Source: Clostridiales bacterium (GTDB taxonomy: Bacteria; Bacillota; Clostridia; Saccharofermentanales; Saccharofermentanaceae). Taken from it: a stretch of DNA of 64,000 nt. The position numbers and the translations under genes are program-made. Location of the stretch: assembly GCA_017510605.1 (NCBI GenBank), contig JAFWMQ010000015.1, positions 62,001 through 126,000 on the forward strand, given 5' to 3'. Numbering within the stretch: the stretch's first letter is position 1; every line of letters begins with the position of its first letter. Below are positions 16,763 through 24,608 of the stretch, one piece after another. The notes under the pieces are model-generated. The model worked only from the letters and a program-made list of their open reading frames with translations, did no database searches and was not told the origin of the DNA.

Positions 16763-17521
16763 ATGCCGGACGCTAATAAAGACATCGTTCTTGAGATAAA
16801 TGACATACATAAGTCCTTCGGCGACCTGGAGGTCCTTAAGGGGATTACAATGCAGGTCGAGAGGGGAGAAGTCGTTGCTGTCATCGGTCCTTCCGGCGGC
16901 GGTAAATCCACGCTCTTAAGATGTGCAACGACATTGGAAAAGGTTGATTCCGGCAGGATCGTTATCGGCGGTGACGTGCTTTGCGAGAAAGGTTCTTATT
17001 GTGACAGGAAACTCGAGAAAGAGATCCGCTCCAAGTTCGGTCTGGTCTTCCAGAACTTCAATCTCTTTCCTCATTTTTCCGTAAAAAGAAATATCACCGA
17101 AGCCTTGATCCACGTACATAAGAAGAGTAAGGAAGAAGCTGATGAAATATGTTCACGCCTTCTCGCGAAAATGGACCTTAAGGAAAAGGCGGATGAATAT
17201 CCGTGCAATCTTTCAGGCGGCCAGCAACAGCGTGTATCGATCGCAAGAGCACTTGCTACTAATCCTGAGATCATATTTTTTGACGAACCTACTTCAGCGC
17301 TGGATCCTGAACTCACAAAAGGCGTATTGACAGTCATCAAAGAACTCGCAAAAGAGAAGATGACGATGGTCATCGTAACACACGAGATGAGCTTTGCCAG
17401 AGACGTTGCTGACCGTATAGTCTTCATGGACGGCGGCGTCATCGTCGAGGAAGGCCCCGCGTACGAACTCGTTACCAATCCTAAGCAGGAGAGAACGAAA
17501 TCATTCTTAGCGGGATACTAA
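16763..17521 (+). CDS. Amino-acid ABC transporter ATP-binding protein (GlnQ type)
   Basis: The 252-residue ATPase has Walker A GPSGGGKSTLLRC (near 40), the Q-loop FQNFNLFPHFSV, the signature LSGGQQQRVSIARAL (near 150), Walker B IIFFDEPTSALDPE and the switch His in VIVTHEMSFAR. These motifs and its length match GlnQ/TcyC-type proteins. GAGGTATCTTAA precedes the ATG. It powers the permease encoded directly upstream. Proximity of the PatB-like lyase makes a cystine transporter plausible. Confidence 0.92.
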   Translation: MPDANKDIVLEINDIHKSFGDLEVLKGITMQVERGEVVAVIGPSGGGKSTLLRCATTLEKVDSGRIVIGGDVLCEKGSYCDRKLEKEIRSKFGLVFQNFNLFPHFSVKRNITEALIHVHKKSKEEADEICSRLLAKMDLKEKADEYPCNLSGGQQQRVSIARALATNPEIIFFDEPTSALDPELTKGVLTVIKELAKEKMTMVIVTHEMSFARDVADRIVFMDGGVIVEEGPAYELVTNPKQERTKSFLAGY

Positions 17522-17555
17522 AGGCGCAGTTTATTCATTCACGGATTTCAAACAG

Positions 17556-17573
17556 TATTTGCCTTGGCAAATA
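17556..17573. promoter_or_regulatory. 18-bp perfect palindrome upstream of the C-S lyase gene
   Basis: TATTTGCC-TT-GGCAAATA is a perfect inverted repeat in the 108-base leader of the lyase gene. A second inverted repeat follows (CATTC-GTTT-GAATG, 17577-17590). A related palindrome, TATTTGC-GAA-GCAAATA, lies in the terminator loop after the same gene (18827-18843). It may be an operator. Confidence 0.45.
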
Positions 17574-17629
17574 ACTCATTCGTTTGAATGAATTATATGC
17601 TTTTCGTAAGGGGGAAATAAGGATACGTT

Positions 17630-18778
17630 ATGAGCATATTTGATGAGATAGTTAACAGAAATACGCCGGAAGATATTAAATACATGAAGATCGAAGGAAT
17701 CGATGATCTCATTCCGATGTGGGTTGCGGATATGGATTTCCGAAGTCCTGATGAAGTCGTTGATGCGCTTGCAGCGCAGTCAAAAAGAGGCGTGTTCGGT
17801 TATTCTGAAGCAGATGAAGCATACGATAAGGCTGTCACCGGCTGGTTTAGGAAGAGATACGGCTGGGAAGTGGATCCCGGGACTGTTCTTAAACTTCCGG
17901 GAGTCGTTTATGGGATCTCACTTGCCATAAGAGCGTTAACAGAAAAACATGACAGTATTCTTATCTTCGAGCCGCTTTACGGACCGATCGCAAAATCTGT
18001 AAAGGGAAATGACAGGCATCTTGTTATCTCAGATCTTGTCCGTAATGGTACCCGTTATGAGATCGATTTCGATGACATGGAAAGAAAGATCAAAGAGAAT
18101 AACGTGAAGATGCTCATACTGTGTAATCCGCATAATCCTGTCGGCAGGGTCTGGACCGGAGATGAGCTCATGAAGATCAGTGAAATATGTCTGAAGAATC
18201 ACATGATCATCGTCTCGGATGAGATCCATGCGGATTTTGTTTACAGCGGACATAAACATATTCCGATCGCATCACTGTCTGACGAGGTTAATAAGATCAC
18301 AATTACCTGCACTTCAGCTACCAAATCATTCAACATAGCAGGCATACAGGCTGCAAATATAGTTATTGCTGATGACAGTAAGAGAAGGGCAGTGGATAAG
18401 CTGTCGCTTACGACCGGCGCATACGGCTTGAACATTATGGGACTGGTTGCAACCAGAGCCGCTTATACATATGGTGAAAAATGGCTTGACGAACTTAAAG
18501 TCTATCTTGAGAAAAACATAGAACTTGTAAAGACAAGGCTTTCTGGTACGAAGCTTAAAGTAACTGATATTGAAGGTACTTACCTGATGTGGATAGATGC
18601 TTCAGAATTGCCTTGTGATGATCCGGCCGGGTTCTTCCTGGAGAAAGCCCATATCAAATTCTCTGAAGGTTCATTCTTCAGCAATAAAGCGTCCCGCTTC
18701 ATAAGGATGAATGTTGCCTGTCCGAGAAGTGTGGTAAACGAAGCATTGGACAGGATGCTTAAATTGCAGGAGATTTAG
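17630..18778 (+). CDS. patB: Cystathionine beta-lyase-like C-S lyase (PatB/MalY family aminotransferase)
   Basis: A 382-residue PLP-dependent fold-type I enzyme. The N-terminus (MSIFDEIVNR, IPMWVADMDFRSP) and FGYSEADEAY are typical of PatB/MalY. LCNPHNPVGRVW carries the conserved Asn and VSDEIHADFVY the PLP-binding Asp. The Schiff-base Lys is in TSATKSFNIAG near residue 230. It should cleave cystathionine or cysteine conjugates to pyruvate, ammonia and a thiol. It follows an amino-acid ABC transporter, which would fit cystine or S-conjugate uptake and use. GGGGGAAATAAGG precedes the start. It ends with TAG. Confidence 0.88.
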   Translation: MSIFDEIVNRNTPEDIKYMKIEGIDDLIPMWVADMDFRSPDEVVDALAAQSKRGVFGYSEADEAYDKAVTGWFRKRYGWEVDPGTVLKLPGVVYGISLAIRALTEKHDSILIFEPLYGPIAKSVKGNDRHLVISDLVRNGTRYEIDFDDMERKIKENNVKMLILCNPHNPVGRVWTGDELMKISEICLKNHMIIVSDEIHADFVYSGHKHIPIASLSDEVNKITITCTSATKSFNIAGIQAANIVIADDSKRRAVDKLSLTTGAYGLNIMGLVATRAAYTYGEKWLDELKVYLEKNIELVKTRLSGTKLKVTDIEGTYLMWIDASELPCDDPAGFFLEKAHIKFSEGSFFSNKASRFIRMNVACPRSVVNEALDRMLKLQEI

Positions 18779-18810
18779 AATCTTCTGAACTCTGCGCAAT
18801 AAGACAGAAA

Positions 18811-18880
18811 CAGCCCCTGTACCGGTTATTTGCGAAGCAAATATTGCTCGTAGTACAGGGGCTGTCTTTAGGTTATTTTT
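18811..18880. terminator. Bidirectional terminator with nested hairpin
   Basis: CAGCCCCTGTAC (18811-18822) pairs with GTACAGGGGCTG (18853-18864), followed by a T-rich tract up to 18880. The loop holds a second palindrome, TATTTGC-GAA-GCAAATA. It separates the convergent lyase and glnS genes. Confidence 0.8.
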
Positions 18881-20542
18881 TTATTCCGGTTTGTAGCTGT
18901 CCTTCAACGATACCGCTCTGTTGAATACCAGATGCTCCGGTGTTGAATCCTTGGAGTCAGCGCAGAAGTAACCTGTCCTTAAGAACTGGAATCTGTCAGC
19001 GGGCTTGGTATCTGCAAGGAATGCCTCGAGCTTTGCGCCCTTAATTATTTCGAGTGAATTAGGGTTGATGAAGTCCAGGTAATTGCAGTCTGCAAGGTCG
19101 GGCTGCTCTGTGGTAAAGAGTCTGTCGTAGAGCCTGATCTCGCCGTCTACTGCAGTCTTTGCATCAACCCAGTGGATAGTTGACTTGATCTTTCTGCCGT
19201 CAGCTGTGTTGCCGCCTCTTGAATCAGGATCGTATGTGCAGTGAACCGCAGTAACATTTCCGTCGGCATCATGATCGCATGATACGCACTTAACGACGTA
19301 AGCAGACTTCAGTCGTACTTCATTACCGGGGAACAGTCTGAAATACTTGGGTGCAGGTACTTCCATGAAGTCTTCGGATTCGATCCAGAGTTCTCTGGAG
19401 AAAGAGACCTTACGTGTACCGGCATTCTCGTCCTTGGGGTTGTTCTCGACATCAAACTCTTCGGAAGCATCTTCAGGGTAATTGTCGATGATGAGCTTGA
19501 CCGGCTTAAGAACAGCCATTGCTCTCTGGGCATGATCGTTAAGATCTTCGCGGAGACAATATTCAAGGAATGCGAAGTCAACAACGGAGTTTACCTTTGC
19601 AACACCGTTGCGGGCGCTGAAATTGTGGATTGAGGCAGGTGTGTATCCTCTTCTGCGGAGACCACAAAGAGTGGGCATTCTGGGATCATCCCAGCCGGAA
19701 ACGATTCCTGCTTCGATCATGGCGCGGAGCTTACGCTTGGAAAGAACCGTATGGGTGATACCGAGTCTGGCAAACTCGATCTGACGCGGCTTTGTCTCAA
19801 CGGAGATATTGTTAACTACCCAGTCGTACAAAGGCCTGTGTGATTCGAATTCGAGAGAACAGAGGGAGTGTGTGATTCCTTCTAGTGCGTCTTCAATAGG
19901 ATGGGCAAAATCGTACATCGGATAGATGCACCATTCTGTGCCTGTCCTGTGGTGGGGCAGGTGATTGATCCTGTAGATAACGGGATCTCTCATGTTGAAG
20001 TTGCCGGAAGCGAGATCGATCTTTGCGCGGAGCGTCATCTTGCCGTCCTCGAATTCACCGGCTCTCATTCTCTTGAAAAGATCAAGGCTTTCTTCGATAG
20101 GTCTGTCGCGGTAAGGAGAAGTGGCGGGAGTCTTCGTGTCGCCTCTCATGTCACGCATTTGATCTGGTGTGAGCTCACAGACATATGCAAGTCCCTTATT
20201 GATGAGTTCGATCGCAAATTCATACATCTTCTCGAAATATTCAGATGCATAGTAGAACCTGTCGTCCCAGTCATGTCCTAACCAATGTATATCTTCCTTG
20301 ATGGCTTCAACAAACTCTTCATCTTCTTTTGTGGGGTTTGTGTCATCCATTCTGAGATTGCAAAGACCGTTGTATTCCTCTGCGGTACCGAAGTCGATCT
20401 CCAGAGCTTTGGCGTGACCTATGTGAAGGTAGCCGTTGGGTTCGGGAGGAAATCTTGTATGGACCTTCTTACCATAGACTCTTCCGCCTTCTTTAAGCTC
20501 TTCGTCGATGATCTGTTCAATAAAATTCTTGCTTTCAGCCAT
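18881..20542 (-). CDS. glnS: Glutaminyl-tRNA synthetase
   Basis: It charges tRNA-Gln directly with glutamine. The class I motifs are PPEPNGYLHIGHAKA (HIGH) near residue 31 and LSKRKL (KMSKS-like) near residue 266. The C-terminal beta-barrel anticodon-binding domain is present (RLFPGNEVRLKSAYVVKC). I start at MAESKNF (20542), eight bases after AGGAG, giving 553 residues, normal for bacterial GlnRS. It lies 15 bases after the gltX stop and is probably read with it. Its presence suggests the cell does not need GatCAB for Gln-tRNA. Confidence 0.95.
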   Translation of the reverse strand: MAESKNFIEQIIDEELKEGGRVYGKKVHTRFPPEPNGYLHIGHAKALEIDFGTAEEYNGLCNLRMDDTNPTKEDEEFVEAIKEDIHWLGHDWDDRFYYASEYFEKMYEFAIELINKGLAYVCELTPDQMRDMRGDTKTPATSPYRDRPIEESLDLFKRMRAGEFEDGKMTLRAKIDLASGNFNMRDPVIYRINHLPHHRTGTEWCIYPMYDFAHPIEDALEGITHSLCSLEFESHRPLYDWVVNNISVETKPRQIEFARLGITHTVLSKRKLRAMIEAGIVSGWDDPRMPTLCGLRRRGYTPASIHNFSARNGVAKVNSVVDFAFLEYCLREDLNDHAQRAMAVLKPVKLIIDNYPEDASEEFDVENNPKDENAGTRKVSFSRELWIESEDFMEVPAPKYFRLFPGNEVRLKSAYVVKCVSCDHDADGNVTAVHCTYDPDSRGGNTADGRKIKSTIHWVDAKTAVDGEIRLYDRLFTTEQPDLADCNYLDFINPNSLEIIKGAKLEAFLADTKPADRFQFLRTGYFCADSKDSTPEHLVFNRAVSLKDSYKPE

Positions 20543-20557
20543 ATTCCACACTCCTGA

Positions 20558-22009
20558 TTAAAGTCTTGAATAAGCGTATTTGATTCTTCTGAGAGATTCT
20601 TCTTTGCCCAAAAGCAGCATTACTTCGGAGCATCCGCCGGGCGTTACTGCGACACCTGCAGCAGCGATTCTTACAGGCCACATTACAACTGAGTTCTTGA
20701 CTTCGAGATTCTCAGCCAGATTCTTCATTGCCTCTGTAATGGCTTCTCTGTCCCAGGTAAGATCCTCAAGGACGGGGATGGCCTTTTCGAGCATTGCCTT
20801 AGATGATTCGATAGTTGATTTGCTCTTCTTGTGCTCGAAAAGATCAAGTTCAAAATCTCCGTACTCTTTGATGAAGGAGAGTTTCTCAGTGATCTCGGTG
20901 AATTTAGCGATCCTTGGTTTTAGCAGTTCAGCCAGAAGCTCATAGCATGAGGGATCAACGCCTGCCTCGTCATAGAAAGGCTTTGCGTGTTCAAGGAAAG
21001 TTTCGTCGGACATAGCCTTGATGTGCTCCTGATTGACCCAGGAGAGTTTGTCATAATCGAAGACGGCTGGTGATTTGGAAATGCCGTTAATATCAAAAGC
21101 TTCGATAAGTTCATCTAAAGAGAAGATCTCTCTTGTATCCTTTGGAGCCCAGCCGAGAAGGGCGATGTAGTTGATGATTGCTTCCGGCAGATAACCTTCG
21201 TTAACAAGATCCATAAATCCTGTTGAACCGTGACGCTTTGAAAGCTTGGAGATAACCTCATTGCCTTCCTCATCAACTGATTTGCCCATGATGAGCGGCA
21301 GGTGGATGTATGTGGGGATCTCCCAGCCGAATGCATCATAAAGGAGGTTGTATTTCGGGGTTGAAGAGAGATACTCACTGCCTCTTACAACATGAGTGAT
21401 GCCCATAGTGTGGTCATCGATAACGTTGGCGAAATTATAAGTGGGGAATCCGTCTGTCTTGATCAGGACCTGGTCATCAAGATCCTCGTTAGGGAACGTG
21501 ATATCTCCGTATACAAGATCATGGTAGGAAGTAGAACCCGTAAGAGGCATCTTCTGTCTGATGACGTAGGGCATGCCTGCATCGAGATTCTTTTGTATCT
21601 CTTCGGGAGAGAGGTCTCTGCAGTGACGGTCGTAGCCTGTGCCTTCGGGAGCGTTCTCTTTAAGAGCTTCAAGGCGCTCCTTTGTGCAGAAACATCTGTA
21701 AGCTTTGCCTTCTTCAACGAGTTTCTCGGCGTAAGGCTTATACATGGACAGCCTTTCGCTCTGGACATAAGGACCGTAGTCACCGCCGATATCCGGACCT
21801 TCGTCATGAGAAAGCCCTGCAAGTTTCATTGTGTCGTATATGACCTGAGTTGCACCCTCAACATAGCGCTCGCGGTCAGTGTCTTCTATTCTCAAGACAA
21901 AAGTGCCGCCTTCATGTTTGGCCGTAAGATATTCGTAGAGTGCCGTGCGAAGATTACCGACATGCATAAAGCCCGTAGGACTGGGTGCGAATCTCGTTCT
22001 TATTTTCAT
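20558..22009 (-). CDS. gltX: Glutamyl-tRNA synthetase
   Basis: A 483-residue class I synthetase that charges tRNA-Glu. The N-terminus RFAPSPTGFMHVGNLRTALY holds the HIGH-like motif. RIEDTDRERYVEGA and the KMSKS-like KLSKRHGSTGF (near residue 255) follow. The C-terminal helical anticodon domain is complete. It is the first gene of a minus-strand pair with glnS. Its promoter overlaps that of the divergent AroB-like gene (22044-22067). No T-box leader is visible in the short upstream region. Confidence 0.95.
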   Translation of the reverse strand: MKIRTRFAPSPTGFMHVGNLRTALYEYLTAKHEGGTFVLRIEDTDRERYVEGATQVIYDTMKLAGLSHDEGPDIGGDYGPYVQSERLSMYKPYAEKLVEEGKAYRCFCTKERLEALKENAPEGTGYDRHCRDLSPEEIQKNLDAGMPYVIRQKMPLTGSTSYHDLVYGDITFPNEDLDDQVLIKTDGFPTYNFANVIDDHTMGITHVVRGSEYLSSTPKYNLLYDAFGWEIPTYIHLPLIMGKSVDEEGNEVISKLSKRHGSTGFMDLVNEGYLPEAIINYIALLGWAPKDTREIFSLDELIEAFDINGISKSPAVFDYDKLSWVNQEHIKAMSDETFLEHAKPFYDEAGVDPSCYELLAELLKPRIAKFTEITEKLSFIKEYGDFELDLFEHKKSKSTIESSKAMLEKAIPVLEDLTWDREAITEAMKNLAENLEVKNSVVMWPVRIAAAGVAVTPGGCSEVMLLLGKEESLRRIKYAYSRL

Positions 22010-22043
22010 ATGTACCTCTATTTAATGTTTTTCCTGAGCGTTC

Positions 22044-22067
22044 ATTTTAACACTTTTGTGATAATAT
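22044..22067. promoter_or_regulatory. Divergent promoter pair, gltX and AroB-like gene
   Basis: On the minus strand TGTTAAAAT (hexamer at 22044-22049) is an extended -10 for gltX. On the plus strand TGATAATAT (hexamer 22062-22067) is an extended -10 for the AroB-like gene. The two overlap within 25 bases. Confidence 0.5.
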
Positions 22068-22104
22068 ACAAATTGACTTTGCGAACGAAAGGAACCTTAA
22101 AGGC

Positions 22105-23196
22105 TTGGACAGACTTGACTGTAACAGAAGCTATGACTGCTTTACCGGCAGCGGGATTGCTGAAGAATATGTTGCCGGATATATTCTCGAGCAGTATGAC
22201 AATAAAGATCTCGGTGATGGGAATATCAAGGTTGCCATTATCTCTGACAGACAGGTCAGCGGGTATTATTACAATGCTTTTGAGAATCAGTTTGTTGTAA
22301 GGAATGTCAAGACCTCCCTCATAACGATCGAGGAAGGCGAGCAGAATAAGAATCTTTCGCAGGTTAACAACGTTATTAAGGAACTTACTGACTTCGGGCT
22401 TAACGCAAATGACTGGATTATTGCTCTGGGCGGCGGAGCGGTTCACGATATTGCTGCTTTTGCTGCTGCCGTCTATACGGGAAGATCCCGCTATATTGCG
22501 GTTCCGACGACGCTGTCGTCTATGTCTGAGACATGCTGCTCCGACAGGGCATTTTTAAACTCCGGAAGCCGTAAGAATACCGCTTCTGCATATGTTTCAC
22601 AAACCGCTGTGTTTATAGATCCGAAGTTTCTTTCCACGGTTCCGAAAAAATATATTCCCAACGGTTACGCGCAGATCATAAGATATGCTCTTTTATCGGA
22701 TTTCGGCCTTTTGACTGAGCTTATCGGGATATCTGATTCAACGCTTTCTGATATTAGGGTATTCCTTAACCGGGTCTATGCAGCAAGAGCTGCCATTGAC
22801 AGGAAGAATCCTACGCTGCTCACATTGGGAAACGAACTTTCCGAAGCTATTGAGGGATACTTCAGATTTATGAACTATTCGGAGGGCGAAGCCTTAGCTT
22901 TAAGCCTTTTCGCCACGGTTCCTGATGATGCAAGGGCTGCTTTATCGGCGCTCTATATCAAGTTAAACCTGCCGACTGAACTTAAGGGAGTTAGTTTTAA
23001 CGCGATAATGAATTCTCTTAAGGATTCGTATCTGAAAGGGTCATCTTCGGATAAGCCTCTGGTCTGTTACGAGAAGAAAGACGGCAAGGGAAGCTGGGCT
23101 ATCTTAAATCCGTCGATGGAGGAAGCTTTATCGATCCTTGAAGAAAGGCTGAAGAAGATCACGGCCAAATCCGCTCCGATTGCCTCAAATGATTAG
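22105..23196 (+). CDS. 3-dehydroquinate synthase-like protein lacking the canonical metal site
   Basis: This 363-residue protein has the AroB/glycerol-dehydrogenase Rossmann half: IALGGGAVHDIAAFAAAVYTG near residue 110 and IAVPTTLSSMSETC near 133. True AroB continues with a glycine-rich SVGGKTGVN motif and has the metal-binding GH-FGHA-E segment. Here those positions read SDRAFLNSGSRKN and LTLGNELSEAIEG, so the expected His ligands are absent. It may act on another substrate or be a non-catalytic relative. Start is TTG 22105 after GAAAGGAA. It is divergent from gltX. The adjacent M28-like lipoprotein gives no pathway clue. Confidence 0.75.
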   Translation: MDRLDCNRSYDCFTGSGIAEEYVAGYILEQYDNKDLGDGNIKVAIISDRQVSGYYYNAFENQFVVRNVKTSLITIEEGEQNKNLSQVNNVIKELTDFGLNANDWIIALGGGAVHDIAAFAAAVYTGRSRYIAVPTTLSSMSETCCSDRAFLNSGSRKNTASAYVSQTAVFIDPKFLSTVPKKYIPNGYAQIIRYALLSDFGLLTELIGISDSTLSDIRVFLNRVYAARAAIDRKNPTLLTLGNELSEAIEGYFRFMNYSEGEALALSLFATVPDDARAALSALYIKLNLPTELKGVSFNAIMNSLKDSYLKGSSSDKPLVCYEKKDGKGSWAILNPSMEEALSILEERLKKITAKSAPIASND

Positions 23197-23207
23197 AATG
23201 CTTAGTG

Positions 23208-23213
23208 TATAAT
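23208..23213 (+). promoter_or_regulatory. -10 element nine bases before a start codon
   Basis: TATAAT in GTGTATAATT ends nine bases before ATG 23223. No ribosome-binding site lies between, suggesting a nearly leaderless mRNA. Confidence 0.45.
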
Positions 23214-23222
23214 TACCGGGTT

Positions 23223-24518
23223 ATGAGAAAAAGTATTGTCAGGAAAATTATTGCAGCAGCGGTTTGTTCCATGTTTTTGGTGCAGCCTGTTCTTTTGACA
23301 TCATGTAAGGGAAAAGAAAAATCGACTGAGAAACCTGCTGATTACGGTTCTTACGGATCTGATATTGCCAGAGAGATCGCAGCAAAGTATCCGGACAGGG
23401 AAGCTTATTCAAACGGAGAAGCCCAGACCGGTGCTTATATTGAAGAGAAGATAAAAGAACTCGGATACCAGCCTGAAGCCCAGAGTTTTCAAGGTCCAGA
23501 CGGGCGCACTTCGAAAAATTACATTGTCAGGGTAGAGGGAACCGGTTTTTACTGTGCCAATGAGGACGGCTCATTTGAACTGGAACACAGGGTTGCAGTG
23601 ATTGGTACACACTACGATGCAGCACTTCTTTCTGATTATTACGAAGAAGAGACCGAAGATGAAGAAGATTATGAGGATGAAGAACCCTCAGAAATCAAAT
23701 ATAGATTTGACGGGATCTCAGATAATGCATCCGGCACGGCATGCATCCTGACAGCACTCAAGGCTTTTAAGGATTATAAGAATGTCGCATATGATGTCTG
23801 GTTTGTTTTTTTCGGCGCGGGTACTGATAACTTTTCAGGGGCTGAAGCATTCTATCAGTCTCTCAGCAGCGAAGAACAGAAACTGATCGATGTAATGTAC
23901 GATGTTGACAGTCTGTACGCAGGCGACAAAGTCTATGCATCTTCCGGATACAAATCACTTGTACCGGATAAAAAATACGAGATGAGAAGAAAGCTTTATC
24001 AGGCATATGATGTCTGCTTTTCGAATACTTTGTATACTAACTACGGATTTGACCTTTATTACAATGAATCCGGTATCAAGACGGATATTGATGATGACGG
24101 AGTCAGTGATATCTTCAAGGAAATGCCAAAGACAGCTTCTGACTTCAGCGTTTTTGATGAAAGAATGATACCGGTCGTTTATTTCGAGAGTTACGAATAT
24201 AACTTCACTTCCATGAGCCAGATGAAGGAGACAAAGAACCTGAGCCTTCAGGACTTTGACGGAAATGTCAGAAGAACTCCTTCTGACTGCTCATTTTTTT
24301 TAGATTCTGTTCTTCTCGATGATGATTATGACCGTAATGGTGACGGCGAGATCGACTGCAGCGGTGACAGGCTCCAGATCAGGATCAATTGTGTTGCGTT
24401 TATTATCATTGAGTCGCTTCTTAAAGGTTCTGATAAGGGCATGACACCTTCCCAGTATGAAGAATACCGGGTTGAACAGACAAAACAGACTTATTCGTCC
24501 GAACCGTCACTGGTCTGA
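23223..24518 (+). CDS. M28-family peptidase-like lipoprotein
   Basis: It has a signal peptide and lipobox (LLTSC, Cys near residue 24) from the preferred ATG 23223; the in-frame GTG at 23205 would spoil the signal. The mature part has M28 motifs: GTHYDAA and DGISDNASGTACIL near residue 165 supply two zinc ligands. The usual FFGAEE catalytic pair reads FFGAGTDNFSG, so the general-base Glu is missing. An acidic insert (EEETEDEEDYEDEE) interrupts the metal-site loop. Two calcium-loop-like strings occur (DIDDDGVSD, DRNGDGEID). It is surface-anchored and may be a pseudo-peptidase or use a shifted acid. Confidence 0.75.
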   Translation: MRKSIVRKIIAAAVCSMFLVQPVLLTSCKGKEKSTEKPADYGSYGSDIAREIAAKYPDREAYSNGEAQTGAYIEEKIKELGYQPEAQSFQGPDGRTSKNYIVRVEGTGFYCANEDGSFELEHRVAVIGTHYDAALLSDYYEEETEDEEDYEDEEPSEIKYRFDGISDNASGTACILTALKAFKDYKNVAYDVWFVFFGAGTDNFSGAEAFYQSLSSEEQKLIDVMYDVDSLYAGDKVYASSGYKSLVPDKKYEMRRKLYQAYDVCFSNTLYTNYGFDLYYNESGIKTDIDDDGVSDIFKEMPKTASDFSVFDERMIPVVYFESYEYNFTSMSQMKETKNLSLQDFDGNVRRTPSDCSFFLDSVLLDDDYDRNGDGEIDCSGDRLQIRINCVAFIIIESLLKGSDKGMTPSQYEEYRVEQTKQTYSSEPSLV

Positions 24519-24563
24519 CACGCGTGTTTCATTCAAAATAACGGCTTTGATTTTGTTTCCTTA

Positions 24564-24572
24564 TGCTATAAT
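24564..24572 (+). promoter_or_regulatory. Extended -10 promoter of the cdaA fusion gene
   Basis: TGCTATAAT is a perfect extended -10, 36 bases before ATG 24609. A GAAGGAC ribosome-binding site follows. Confidence 0.6.
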
Positions 24573-24608
24573 TAATAAGATAAGCGTTAGGGAAGAAGGA
24601 CATTGTCG

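Noticed and set aside
22010-22104. T-box leader for gltX-glnS
   Set aside because: The upstream region is under 100 bases, with no T-box sequence or antiterminator/terminator pair.
21392-22300. 302-residue plus-strand open frame opposite gltX
   Set aside because: It lies antisense to a clear glutamyl-tRNA synthetase, has no recognisable motif or ribosome-binding site, and is a shadow frame.
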